A stretch of DNA of 64,000 bases from positions 4,445 through 68,444 of the forward strand of contig JBBATY010000017.1 in the NCBI GenBank assembly GCA_040398525.1. The letters are read 5' to 3'. Position 1 is the first letter of the stretch, and the number at the start of each line of letters is the position of its first letter. Made by a program: the position numbers and the translations under genes. The notes under the pieces were generated by a model. The model searched no databases. It was not told the DNA's origin and saw only the letters and a program-made list of their open reading frames with translations. The DNA is from VFMC01 sp040398525. GTDB taxonomy: Bacteria > Actinomycetota > Acidimicrobiia > Acidimicrobiales > Ilumatobacteraceae. This document shows, piece by piece, positions 34,353 through 42,626 of this stretch.

Positions 34353-34583
34353 TCAGTGCGACAGGACGGGTGCAGCGTGGCGATGGAGCTGCAACCAGCT
34401 GGCGACGCTCGAGGCCACGACCACCCAGGCAATGATCGAACCGTCGGACACCACGCCGTGGAGTGCTGCAGCGGTGAACCCCGCCAAGCCGCTGGCGACG
34501 AGGCCGAGGCGGACCGTTGCCCGCCAGTCGACGGGGTGAGCTGCCTCGCTGCCGTCGAGGAGGTGGTCGTCGTGGGGGTCCAT
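34353..34583 (-). CDS. Small membrane protein, unknown
   Basis: The 76-aa protein has two hydrophobic stretches (VRLGLVASGLAGFTAAAL and IIAWVVVASSVASWL) flanked by charged ends, suggesting a two-helix membrane protein. It starts at ATG 34583. I do not recognise a family. It lies upstream of, and on the same strand as, the alpha/beta hydrolase, with the 24-bp palindrome between them. Confidence 0.5.
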   Translation of the reverse strand: MDPHDDHLLDGSEAAHPVDWRATVRLGLVASGLAGFTAAALHGVVSDGSIIAWVVVASSVASWLQLHRHAAPVLSH

Positions 34584-34590
34584 GTCCCCG

Positions 34591-34605
34591 ATCGTGCCGC
34601 ACGAT
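34591..34605. promoter_or_regulatory. Palindrome before the SDR gene
   Basis: ATCGTG-CCG-CACGAT (34591-34605) is a perfect inverted repeat in the 99-bp divergent gap between the small membrane protein and the SDR. It is a possible operator. Confidence 0.4.
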
Positions 34606-34682
34606 TTGGCGTTGTCTCGAAGATGGCATGGAAGTCATCGAACTGTCACCTGCTCGTGGGCCTGTGGATAGTGTCGGTTCTC

Positions 34683-35480
34683 ATGGACGCCACCTCCGCA
34701 CCGGGCGCGCAGTCCGGCCTCGACCCCCTCTCGCTGTTCCGACTCGACGGTTCGGTCGCCATCGTCACGGGCGCCTCGGCGGGCCTCGGCGACCGCTTCG
34801 CCCGCGTGCTGCACGCCGCCGGGGCCACTGTCGTGGTGGTGGCTCGTCGCGCCGACCGCCTGGCGGCGCTGGTCGACGAGCTGCCCGGGTCGTTCGCCGT
34901 CGCTGCCGATCTGGCCGAGGCCGACGACCGCGAGCGGGTGGCCGCGGCGACGCTCGAGCGCTTCGGCCGCATCGACGTGCTGGTGAACAACGCCGGCATC
35001 GGCCACAAGGTGTCGGTCGAGGAGGAGAGCCTCGACTGGTTCCGGCAGGTGATGGAAGTGAACGTCACAGCCATCTGGCACCTGGCCAAGCTGTGCTCAC
35101 CGTCGATGATCGCCAACGGTGGCGGCAGCATCGTCAACGTCGCGTCGATGCTCGGCCACGTCGGCTCGACCCCGGTGAAGCAGGCGCACTACTGCGCGTC
35201 GAAGGGCGCAGTGGTGAACCTCACTCGCGAGCTCGCCCTGCAGTGGGCGCGCAAGGGGGTGCGGGTCAACTCGCTGTGCCCCGGCTGGTTCCCGTCGGAG
35301 ATGACCGCCGGCATGGACACCGACGAGGGCAGCCAGCAGTTCATCCGCACGATGTCGCCGATCCCGCGCATGGGCGAGGCCCACGAGCTCGACGGCGCGT
35401 TGCTGCTGCTCGCCTCGCGGGCCAGCACCTTCATGACCGGCCAGAGCCTGATCGTCGACGGCGGCTGGACGGCGCGCTGA
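34683..35480 (+). CDS. Short-chain dehydrogenase/reductase
   Basis: This 265-aa SDR has the NAD(P) motif TGASAGLGDRF near residue 30, the NNAG motif VLVNNAGIG, the catalytic Ser region NVASMLGHVGS, YxxxK as YCASK, and a typical C-terminal GQSLIVDGGW. It oxidises an alcohol or reduces a ketone. ATG 34683 gives a short N-terminal tail before the FRLDGSVAIVTG strand. It is convergent with the amidase; no partner gene is obvious. Confidence 0.92.
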   Translation: MDATSAPGAQSGLDPLSLFRLDGSVAIVTGASAGLGDRFARVLHAAGATVVVVARRADRLAALVDELPGSFAVAADLAEADDRERVAAATLERFGRIDVLVNNAGIGHKVSVEEESLDWFRQVMEVNVTAIWHLAKLCSPSMIANGGGSIVNVASMLGHVGSTPVKQAHYCASKGAVVNLTRELALQWARKGVRVNSLCPGWFPSEMTAGMDTDEGSQQFIRTMSPIPRMGEAHELDGALLLLASRASTFMTGQSLIVDGGWTAR

Positions 35481-35497
35481 CGCGAAGGGGAGCGGTT

Positions 35498-35541
35498 CGG
35501 CCTGCGGCCGGACGGGTCAGATGGCCGGCCTGCGGCCGGAC
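35498..35541. repeat. Short direct repeat at the SDR/amidase junction
   Basis: CGGCCTGCGGCCGGAC occurs at 35498-35513 and again at 35526-35541, the second within the last codons of the amidase gene. Each copy has internal dyad symmetry. It may help termination between the convergent genes. Confidence 0.55.
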
Positions 35542-36968
35542 CAGGGGCGGGCCTGCTCGAGCTGCGACGCCACGCGGATGAGCAGGTCCTCGCGGCCGTA
35601 GGCGGCGACCAGTTGCACGCCCACCGGCAGCCCGGCCGCGTTCCACACCAGCGGCAGGTTGATCGCCGGTTGGCCGCTCGAGTTGAACTGCGGGGTGAAG
35701 GCGACGAGCTGGCCGGCGCGCACGAGGGGAGCCATCGGTCGATCGGGGTCGTTGGCGAACTGGCCGAGCGTGACGGGCGGTTCGGCCAACGTCGGTGTGA
35801 GCAACAGGTCGAAGGCGCCCTTGCCCTGTTCGCCGGCCCACCACTGCTGGATCGCCCGACGGAACGCGACGTTCGCCGCCATCGCCTTCGCGTAGTCGAC
35901 GGCGCTGAAGTGCTTGGCGAACTCGGCCTGCGCCCAGTCGTGGAGCTCGACATCGTCGACGGTGATCTCGCGGCCCAGCTGCTCGGCGACACGCTCGATG
36001 CCCACACCCATGTTCGTGCTCCACAGCGCACCGAAGCGGCTGGAGAACTCGGGGTTGGCCATCGCCGACGGGTAGTCGGCCTCCACCCGGTGGCCGAGCG
36101 ACTCGAGCAGCGAGGCGACGTCGCGCACTGCAGCGGCGCAGTCGTCGTGCACGGCGTGGCCGAAGGGGTGGTGGTCGAGCATGCCGATGCGCAACGAACC
36201 GGGGTCGGCGCCCACCTCGTCGAGGTAGGGCCGAGTCGGTGCAGGGGCGATGACCGTGTCGCCCACGCCGGGCCCGTGGACCGCGTCGAGCAGCCTGGCG
36301 GAGTCGCGCACGCTGCGGCTGACGCAGAACTCGACGCCGAGGTTGCTCTCGTCGCGCAGTGGCCCCATCGAGATGCGGCCCTGCGAGGTCTTCAGGCCCA
36401 CCAGGCCGCAGCAGGAGGCCGGGATGCGGATCGAGCCCCCACCGTCGCTCGCATGGGCGAACGGCACCATGCCGGCCGCGACTGCGGCAGCCGCGCCGCC
36501 GCTCGAGCCGCCGGGGGTGTGGGCGGTGTTCCAGGGGTTGCGGGTGGGCCCCCAGGCCTCGGGCTCGGTGGTGGGCAGGGCCCCGAACTCGGGGCTGTTG
36601 GTGCGTCCGGCGATCACCAGCCCGGCGGCACGGAAGCGGCCGACCAGGGTGGTGTCGGCCGGCGAGACGGGCATCGCCGCGCGCAGCGCCTTGTTGCCGT
36701 TGCTCAGTGGTTGGCCGGCGAACGCGGCCCACAGGTCCTTCAGCAGGAACGGCACCCCGCGGAACGGCCCGTCGGGCAGCTCGCCGCCGGCCAGCTCGCG
36801 GGCGTGGTCGAACCAGCGGATCACCACCGCGTTGAGTGCCGGGTCGATCCGCTCGATGCGCTCGATCGCGGCCTCGACCAGCTCGGTCGGCGTGACCTGT
36901 CCCGATGCGACCAGCGCGGCCTGGTCGGTGGCGTCGAGCCAGCGGGTGTCGTCGGCGAGTGAAGTCAT
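35517..36968 (-). CDS. Amidase-signature family amidase
   Basis: The 483-aa protein carries the Ser-cis-Ser-Lys triad: Lys in PFLLKDLWA, cis-Ser within PGGSSGGAAAAVAAG, and the nucleophile Ser in SDGGGSIRIPAS. It hydrolyses amides to carboxylic acids and ammonia; relatives include aryl-acylamidases and 6-aminohexanoate hydrolases. ATG 36968 was chosen because the 23 codons before it are Arg-rich. It is divergent from the MFS gene at 37010. Confidence 0.92.
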   Translation of the reverse strand: MTSLADDTRWLDATDQAALVASGQVTPTELVEAAIERIERIDPALNAVVIRWFDHARELAGGELPDGPFRGVPFLLKDLWAAFAGQPLSNGNKALRAAMPVSPADTTLVGRFRAAGLVIAGRTNSPEFGALPTTEPEAWGPTRNPWNTAHTPGGSSGGAAAAVAAGMVPFAHASDGGGSIRIPASCCGLVGLKTSQGRISMGPLRDESNLGVEFCVSRSVRDSARLLDAVHGPGVGDTVIAPAPTRPYLDEVGADPGSLRIGMLDHHPFGHAVHDDCAAAVRDVASLLESLGHRVEADYPSAMANPEFSSRFGALWSTNMGVGIERVAEQLGREITVDDVELHDWAQAEFAKHFSAVDYAKAMAANVAFRRAIQQWWAGEQGKGAFDLLLTPTLAEPPVTLGQFANDPDRPMAPLVRAGQLVAFTPQFNSSGQPAINLPLVWNAAGLPVGVQLVAAYGREDLLIRVASQLEQARPWSGRRPAI

Positions 36969-37009
36969 GGGGCCGTTGTACCACGCAGGGGGTAGCGTGC
37001 CGATCCGTC

Positions 37010-38308
37010 GTGACCGAGCCCGCCACCCCTGCCGCACCGCCGTCGACCCTGCGCGAGTTCCTGCAGTTCGCCCCGGTGCGCCGCTACCTCGTCTGCACGT
37101 TCACGCTGTACTGCGGCGTGTCGCTGCAGATCGCGACGCTGTTCTGGCAGGTGTTCGACATCAGCGGCCGCGAAGCCGACATCGGCTTCATCGGTCTGGC
37201 CGAGTTCGTGCCCGCAGTGCTGCTGGTGCTCGTCACGGGCAGCGTGGCCGACCGGTTCGACCGACGCATCGTGGCGATCATCGCCACCAGCGGTGAGTTG
37301 CTCGGGTCGCTCGCACTGATGGCCTACGCCCTCACCGAACCGACCTCGACCGGGCCGCTGTTCCTGATTGCGTTCTGGTACGGCATCTCCCGTGCGTTCC
37401 AGGCGCCGGCGATGCGCGCCATCCCGCCGATGGTGGCGCCCGAGGGCGGACTGCCACGCACGATCGCGCTCAGCAACGCCACCTGGACCGGCGCGATCAT
37501 CATCGGCCCGGCGCTGTCCGGGTTCCTGCTCGCCATCGACCCGTGGGTCGCGTACGCCGGGTCGTCGCTGCTGCTCTTCGTCGGCTGGATCGGCCTGTTC
37601 GGTCTGCGCTTCCTGCGCCAGCCCGCACCGCCCGATCCCGATGAGCGGCCGAGCCTGCGATCGGCGGTCGAGGGCCTGCGCTTCATCCGCCGCACACCGG
37701 TGCTGCTGGCGGCGGTGTCGCTCGACCTCTTCGCCGTGCTGTTCGGAGGTGCTGTGGCCCTGCTCCCGGTGATCGCCGAGGAGCAGCTCGGCGTCGGCCA
37801 GGTCGCCTACGGCTGGTTGCGTGCCGCGCAGGGCATCGGGGCCGGAGCGATGGCGCTGTTGCTCGCGGCGCGGCCCATCACCCGCCACGTCGGGCGCTCG
37901 CTGTTCATTGCGGTTGCTGTGTTCGGCGCCTCGACGATCGTGCTGGGCCTGACCCACAGCTTCACCGTCGCCTTCTTCGCGCTCCTGGTGCTGCACGCGG
38001 CCGACATGGTGAGCGTGTTCATCCGCAGCTCGCTGGTCCCACTCGTCACGCCCGACGAGAAGCGCGGTCGGGTGCTGGCGGTCGAGAACGTCTTCATCGG
38101 CGCGTCGAACGAGCTCGGGGCGTTCGAGAGTGGCCTGGTGGCCCAGGCCGTCGGCACACCCGCCACCGTGGTGGGCGGCGGCGTCGCCACCCTGGTGGTG
38201 GTCGGGTTGTGGAGCACGCTGTTTCCGTCGCTGCGTAGGATCGACAGCTTCGACGACCTCGAGCCTGGCGGGGGCGCCGAGCCGGCGGGTCAGAGCACGC
38301 CCGGCTGA
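37010..38308 (+). CDS. MFS transporter, EntS-like (MFS_3)
   Basis: The 432-aa membrane protein has about 12 helices. A motif-A-like VADRFDRRIVAI follows helix 2, and FWYGISRAFQAPAMRAIPP is a hallmark of the enterobactin/macrolide exporter-like group. The second half repeats with VRTPDEKRGRVLAVENVF-type loops (VTPDEKRGRVLAVE). It probably exports a small molecule. The GTG at 37010 avoids the Arg-rich upstream extension. Its last 19 bp overlap the convergent lipoprotein gene. Confidence 0.85.
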   Translation: MTEPATPAAPPSTLREFLQFAPVRRYLVCTFTLYCGVSLQIATLFWQVFDISGREADIGFIGLAEFVPAVLLVLVTGSVADRFDRRIVAIIATSGELLGSLALMAYALTEPTSTGPLFLIAFWYGISRAFQAPAMRAIPPMVAPEGGLPRTIALSNATWTGAIIIGPALSGFLLAIDPWVAYAGSSLLLFVGWIGLFGLRFLRQPAPPDPDERPSLRSAVEGLRFIRRTPVLLAAVSLDLFAVLFGGAVALLPVIAEEQLGVGQVAYGWLRAAQGIGAGAMALLLAARPITRHVGRSLFIAVAVFGASTIVLGLTHSFTVAFFALLVLHAADMVSVFIRSSLVPLVTPDEKRGRVLAVENVFIGASNELGAFESGLVAQAVGTPATVVGGGVATLVVVGLWSTLFPSLRRIDSFDDLEPGGGAEPAGQSTPG

Positions 38309-39498
38309 ACCGCGGGGTCGACAGGTGCCAGCGTGCCCTGGGGTTGCACGACCCGGACCGCCGGGTGCTCGACGCCGCGAGCGAGCAGGGTGGCCGAGCC
38401 CTCGGCGAGGTTCCACACCCACACCTCGGCCGGGCCGTCGCACCCGAAGGTCCGCGCAGCGAGCACCAGCCGGCCCGCGTCGAGCCAGCCCACCGGCGCC
38501 ACCGAACGGGTCTGCAGCGGTGTGCCCTGGCCGATCAGGGCTGGGCCGGTGGAGCCACCGCCGAGCCACGTGCCGGTCATGCTGTTGCAGAGCCCGGCCC
38601 GCCACGCCACGGCGTCACCCGCCGGCGAGGGTGTGAGCAGCTGCATCGGTGTGGGCTGGGAGACGATCTCGCTGACCTGCAGGCTGGCGAGGTCGATGCG
38701 GTGCAGGCGCTCGGCGTCGCCCCTGCTCGACAGCACGAGCACCGAACGGCCGGTCGGGTCGGCTGCCAGGTCGAGGAAGGTCAGGTCGTCGGCAGCCAGC
38801 GCCAGCGGACGCACGTCGGTGCCGTCGAGGTCGGCGGCGAACACGCCCTCGACGCGGTCGCGTGTGATCCCGGCGCCGATCAGCGCCTGGCCCGAGGGGT
38901 GCGAGACGGCGAAGGCGGTGATGCCGAGGAACGTCGGGTCGCTGCGCTTGTTCGCTTCGGTGGCGCTGCGCCGGACGAGGGAGTAGCTCGACGAGCTGGG
39001 TGCGATGAGCGAGTCGCCCACGGGGTACTCCCACTGCACGCGGATGTTGAACGCGTCGAACCCGTTCGGGCGGGTGCCGTTCACGTCGAACACCGTGGCC
39101 TGCGCGAGCACGGCCCGGTTGGCCACGGGCGACCACTTGACGATGCCCCGCTGGGTGCTCTCGATCTGCAGCAGGCAGCGGGTGAGCGAGCCGTCGGCGG
39201 CGGCGCCGTACAGCCGGTCGCCGGAGACGAAGGTGATCTCGCCACCCGCCGGTGCGTCGGCGTAGGCGCACGGCCCCTCCGGCAGCGCTGCCAGCAGCGG
39301 GTCGACCGGCCCGGTGATCGACGGGGCGGTGGTGGTGGGTGCGAGCGTGGTGATCGGCAGGTCGGCGGGGTCGATGAGCGGCACCATCGACGTCGGCGTG
39401 GGTGCGGCGTTCACCGTGCACGCGGCCACGAGGGCGCCGGTCGCGACCAGCAGCGCAGCGCAGCCGCGGGAGCGCGGTGTCGTCGGCCGTCGCATCAT
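38290..39498 (-). CDS. Lipoprotein, beta-propeller-like (TolB/WD40-type)
   Basis: The 402-aa protein has an N-terminal lipoprotein signal (RGCAALLVATGALVAAC) and a Thr-rich linker. The body then has repeats of strands like EITFVSGDRLYGAAADGS, KWSPVANRAVL, FDIVRSV-like segments and VFAADLDGTDVRPLAL, DPTGRSVLVLSSR, which look like TolB-type propeller blades. Four or more cysteines are present (CAYAD, RCLLQ, LCNSM, FGCDG). Function unknown; surface-exposed sugar or peptide binding is possible. The start is the double ATG at 39498/39495. Confidence 0.7.
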   Translation of the reverse strand: MMRRPTTPRSRGCAALLVATGALVAACTVNAAPTPTSMVPLIDPADLPITTLAPTTTAPSITGPVDPLLAALPEGPCAYADAPAGGEITFVSGDRLYGAAADGSLTRCLLQIESTQRGIVKWSPVANRAVLAQATVFDVNGTRPNGFDAFNIRVQWEYPVGDSLIAPSSSSYSLVRRSATEANKRSDPTFLGITAFAVSHPSGQALIGAGITRDRVEGVFAADLDGTDVRPLALAADDLTFLDLAADPTGRSVLVLSSRGDAERLHRIDLASLQVSEIVSQPTPMQLLTPSPAGDAVAWRAGLCNSMTGTWLGGGSTGPALIGQGTPLQTRSVAPVGWLDAGRLVLAARTFGCDGPAEVWVWNLAEGSATLLARGVEHPAVRVVQPQGTLAPVDPAVQPGVL

Positions 39499-39524
39499 CG
39501 TGCCGATGTTGCCAGACGCCGGCG

Positions 39525-40919
39525 TCACGGACGGCGCAGCAACCACCGGTAGCGCTGCACCCGTTCGATGCCGGACTCGACCGCCAGACGGCCGATGCCG
39601 GCGGCGATCGTCGACTCCACGTGGGTGAGCGCCGCGACATCGTGGAGCTTCATCCCGTGGCGGATGGCAAGGGCGAGCTCGTGGATCGCCTCGCCGGCAC
39701 GCGGGGCCAGCAGATGCGCGCCGACGATGCGCTCGTGCACCGTGACCACCACGAGCGATGCGGCGGCAGCGGCCTCGGCGCGTGCCCGATCGAGGTGGTC
39801 GAGGTCGAGGGTCCACACGTCGGTGTCGTCGCCGTGCAGCGCCTCGGCCTCGGCGCTGGTGAGCCCTGCGCCGGCCAGTTCGGGGTCGGTGAAGGTCGAG
39901 CGTGGCGCGAAGCCGTCGACAGTCGAGCGGCCCGGCAGGAACATGTCGCGCACGGCGCGGACGCCCTCGTGGGCGGCGGTGTGCGCCAGATGGTGGCGTC
40001 CGGTCACCGACCCGGCGGCGTAGGTGGTGCGAGCCGAGGTGCGGCCCCGGCTGTCGACCTCGGGGGCAGGTTCGCCGAGCTCGGGCCCCAGGCCGTCGGT
40101 CGACGGGTCGCGGCCACCGGCGACGAGCACGGCTTCGCCCTCGACCACCTCGCCGGTTCCGAGCACCAGTTGCACCCGCCGCGTCGCGGGCGCGTGGGGA
40201 TCGTGATCGATCCGCTCGACCGTTGTTCCGGTGAGGATGCGGGCACCCTCGGCAGCCAGGCGGGCGTGCAGCGCGGCGGCCAGGCTCGGCTCCTCACCGG
40301 CGAGCAGGGCGGGGTCGGCGGTCACCAGCGTGGCTCCGAGGCCGAGGCGCACCAGGGCCTGGGCGACGGCGACGGCCTCGGCGCCGCCGCCGAGCACCAC
40401 GGTCGTCGCTGCGGGCCGCTCGCGGCAGAACCAGCTGTCGAGCGTGTCGAACGGTGTGCCGTGCAGACCGGCGATGTCGGGGATCGCCGGCTCGCTGCCC
40501 GTGCACCACAGCACGTACCTGGCCTCGAGCTCGCGGCCGTCGACCACGACGGTGCCGGGGCCGGCCCACTGTGCTGAGCCCGGCACGACCTCGATCCCGA
40601 TCTCGCGCCAGTGGGCGAGCGAGGCGTCGGTGGCGGCGACGTCGGCCTGCACGGCCCGGATCCGCCGCCACACGACGGCCGGATCGACGGGTGTGTCGGC
40701 GCGAGGAAGGCCGAGCCGGTCGGCGGTGCGCATCGTGTGCGCTGCGCGTGCCGTTGCCGCAAGGGTGCTGAGCGGGACGTCGCCCGACCACAGACGGTGC
40801 CCGCCGGGTCGGCCCCGCTCGACGGCGGCGACGCGCAGCTCGAGCCCGGCAGCGAACTCGGCCGCAGCGATGCCGGCCGATCCGAGGCCCACCACCACGA
40901 GGTCGAAGGGATCACTCAT
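39525..40919 (-). CDS. Lipoamide-dehydrogenase-like flavoprotein lacking redox cysteines
   Basis: The 464-aa protein has the FAD Rossmann motif VVVGLGSAGIAAAEFA near the N-terminus, a second NAD(P)-binding GGGAEAVAVAQAL region, the third FAD motif (GSVTGRHHLAHTAAHEG) and a pyr_redox_dim C-terminus. The CxxxxC disulfide that all lipoamide dehydrogenase/mercuric reductase homologues need should follow ERGRPGG, but here the sequence is HRLWSGDVPL with no cysteine. The C-terminal HPTxxE is replaced by HVESTIAAG. It probably binds FAD and NAD(P)H but cannot do disulfide chemistry. It may use another acceptor. Confidence 0.85.
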   Translation of the reverse strand: MSDPFDLVVVGLGSAGIAAAEFAAGLELRVAAVERGRPGGHRLWSGDVPLSTLAATARAAHTMRTADRLGLPRADTPVDPAVVWRRIRAVQADVAATDASLAHWREIGIEVVPGSAQWAGPGTVVVDGRELEARYVLWCTGSEPAIPDIAGLHGTPFDTLDSWFCRERPAATTVVLGGGAEAVAVAQALVRLGLGATLVTADPALLAGEEPSLAAALHARLAAEGARILTGTTVERIDHDPHAPATRRVQLVLGTGEVVEGEAVLVAGGRDPSTDGLGPELGEPAPEVDSRGRTSARTTYAAGSVTGRHHLAHTAAHEGVRAVRDMFLPGRSTVDGFAPRSTFTDPELAGAGLTSAEAEALHGDDTDVWTLDLDHLDRARAEAAAAASLVVVTVHERIVGAHLLAPRAGEAIHELALAIRHGMKLHDVAALTHVESTIAAGIGRLAVESGIERVQRYRWLLRRP

Positions 40920-40960
40920 CCGCGACCGACGCTACCGACCCGAGGTGCGCGACCGCATTG

Positions 40961-40974
40961 CAAGCGTCTGCTTG
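40961..40974. promoter_or_regulatory. Inverted repeat upstream of mscL
   Basis: CAAGC-GTCT-GCTTG (40961-40974) is a perfect inverted repeat in the 87-bp gap between the flavoprotein and mscL. It may be a TetR-like operator site; partner unknown. Confidence 0.35.
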
Positions 40975-41006
40975 ACTAGGTCGTCGAACCACCGACGGAG
41001 GACATC

Positions 41007-41444
41007 GTGACCGCACCAGCCCCTGCTGCCGAGAAGAAGAGCATCATCCAGGAGTTCCGCGACTTCCTCACGACCGGCGACCTGATGACGATCGCCGTCG
41101 CCTTCATCATGGGCGCCGCGGTGAAGCAGCTCGTCGACTCGTTCGTCAACGACATCGTGATGGGCCTGATCGGCCTGATGGTGCCCTGCAAGGACATCCT
41201 CGACGAGAACGGTGACCCGATCGGTGTGAAGGACTGCACCGGCATCGCCGGCAAGGCCTACAAGTCGTTCGGCTACGGCTCGTTCATCAACCAGGTCGCG
41301 GTCTTCGTGCTCACCGCGGCTGCCGTGTTCGCGCTGATCAAGTTCTACAAGGCGGCGACCAACCGCGACCTGGCCAAGGCCGGCCCGTCGCAGGTCGACC
41401 TGCTCACCGAGATCCGCGACGAGCTCCGCTCGCGCAACGGCTGA
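41007..41444 (+). CDS. mscL: Large-conductance mechanosensitive channel MscL
   Basis: The 145-aa protein has an amphipathic N-terminus (IIQEFRDFLTTGDL), TM1 with the MscL pore pattern (MTIAVAFIMGAAVKQLVDSF), a loop, TM2 (INQVAVFVLTAAAVFALIKFYKA) and a C-terminal bundle (VDLLTEIRDEL). It opens under membrane tension to release solutes during osmotic downshock. The loop between TM1 and TM2 reads VPCKDILDENGD...KDCTG and contains two cysteines, not typical of MscL. GTG 41007 follows GGAGGAC. A hairpin follows the stop. Confidence 0.85.
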   Translation: MTAPAPAAEKKSIIQEFRDFLTTGDLMTIAVAFIMGAAVKQLVDSFVNDIVMGLIGLMVPCKDILDENGDPIGVKDCTGIAGKAYKSFGYGSFINQVAVFVLTAAAVFALIKFYKAATNRDLAKAGPSQVDLLTEIRDELRSRNG

Positions 41445-41449
41445 CGTCT

Positions 41450-41466
41450 GGCCCCTCGAGCGGGCC
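41450..41466 (+). terminator. Hairpin after mscL
   Basis: GGCCC (41450-41454) pairs with GGGCC (41462-41466) 6 bp after the stop; a second stem, GTCGGC/GCCGAC (41476-41490), follows. No U-tract. Likely terminator area. Confidence 0.45.
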
Positions 41467-41509
41467 GTGACTTGCGTCGGCCGCGCCGACTGAGTCGAAT
41501 GGTCCCCTC

Positions 41510-42613
41510 ATGAGCCCGAGACGAGAGCTGCTGATCGCTGCGTGCGCGCTGCTCGTCGTCGCGTGCTCGGTCACGGGTGGCGAGCCCGAGAGCGTGTCGA
41601 CGGTGCCGGCGACGGTGGGCGGTGTGGGCGTCCTTCCGCCGCCAGTCACCCAGCCCGGAACGACCGGTCCGCCCGCCCCGACCTCGACCGGCTCGACCAC
41701 CACCACGACCATCCTTCCCGTGGGCGAGCTGTTGGTGGGCGAGCTCGCCGGTGGGAACCGGGTGCTGATGATCGGCGACTCGCTGCTCGCATCGGTGTCG
41801 AAGCGCTACTACAACGAGCTCTGCGAGACGTTGGTCCCACTCGACTGGCAGCTGCTGGTGGAGGCCGAGGTGAGTCGGCAGATCGACTTTGCAGGCACCG
41901 TGCTCGACGAGCTCGGGGTCGACGAGACCGACGAGATCACCTCACCGTCCGGATCGCCGCCCACCACCGCCCCGAGTGGCCCCGGGCGCTGGGACGCCGG
42001 GCTGATCTTCCTCGGCACGAACTACAACCGCGATGCGCTCGACTACCTGAAGCGGCTCAACCGCTCGGTCGTCCGTTTCGGCGCCGTGCCGGTGGTGCTC
42101 GTGAACGTGACGGAATACGACCCGGCGATGCGCGAGGTCAACAAGGTGATCGAGTCGATCGACGAGCTCTACGACAACGTGCGTGTCGTCGATTGGCGAG
42201 CGGCCACCTCGGCCGACTCGCCGCGCAGCGATGACCTGCTCACCGCCGACGGCATCCACCTCACCGACGAAGGCCGTCTGGCGCTGGCCTCGGTGATCGC
42301 TGCCGAGCTGGGCCAGGCCCCGGCGTCGCCCGGGAAGTGCCTCGAGCCCACGTTCGTCGAAGATCCGGTCCCGTTGCCCGACGGGTCGGGCGGGCCGAGC
42401 AGTGTGCCGACCACCAGGCCGACGCAGTCGACGACGACGACCACTCCGGGCTCGACGACCACCACGACGTCTCCCGACGGCGGTGGCGGTGACGGTGGCG
42501 GCGGCGACGGTGGCGGTGGCGGCGACGGTGGTGGTGGTGGCGGTGATGGTGGCGGCGGCGGTGATGGCGGTGGCGGCGGCGGTGGCGGCGGCGACCCGGG
42601 TGACGGCGGCTGA
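41510..42613 (+). CDS. SGNH-hydrolase lipoprotein with Gly-Asp repeat tail
   Basis: The 367-aa protein has a lipoprotein signal (LLIAACALLVVAC), a Thr/Pro linker, then an SGNH/GDSL domain: GDSLLASVSKRYY (Ser block) at about residue 88, LGTNYNRD (Asn block) and DGIHLTDEGR (Asp-His block). It should be a surface esterase or acyltransferase. After residue 300 comes a Thr-rich stretch, then 40-odd residues of GGGGD repeats to the end. The low-complexity tail may span the wall. No operon partner is clear; the DUF2752 gene is convergent. Confidence 0.82.
   Translation: MSPRRELLIAACALLVVACSVTGGEPESVSTVPATVGGVGVLPPPVTQPGTTGPPAPTSTGSTTTTTILPVGELLVGELAGGNRVLMIGDSLLASVSKRYYNELCETLVPLDWQLLVEAEVSRQIDFAGTVLDELGVDETDEITSPSGSPPTTAPSGPGRWDAGLIFLGTNYNRDALDYLKRLNRSVVRFGAVPVVLVNVTEYDPAMREVNKVIESIDELYDNVRVVDWRAATSADSPRSDDLLTADGIHLTDEGRLALASVIAAELGQAPASPGKCLEPTFVEDPVPLPDGSGGPSSVPTTRPTQSTTTTTPGSTTTTTSPDGGGGDGGGGDGGGGGDGGGGGGDGGGGGDGGGGGGGGGDPGDGG
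42478..42613 (+). repeat. GGTGGCGGN-type repeat coding Gly-Asp tail
   Basis: This is a tandem array of GGT/GGC triplets encoding repeated GGGGD. The array has no perfect unit length. It is a candidate site for length variation by slippage. Confidence 0.8.
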
Positions 42614-42626
42614 CGGCGGCTGACGG

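Noticed and set aside
42478..42613. CRISPR-like or satellite repeat
   Set aside because: The repeat is simple Gly/Asp codon repetition inside a gene, with no spacers.
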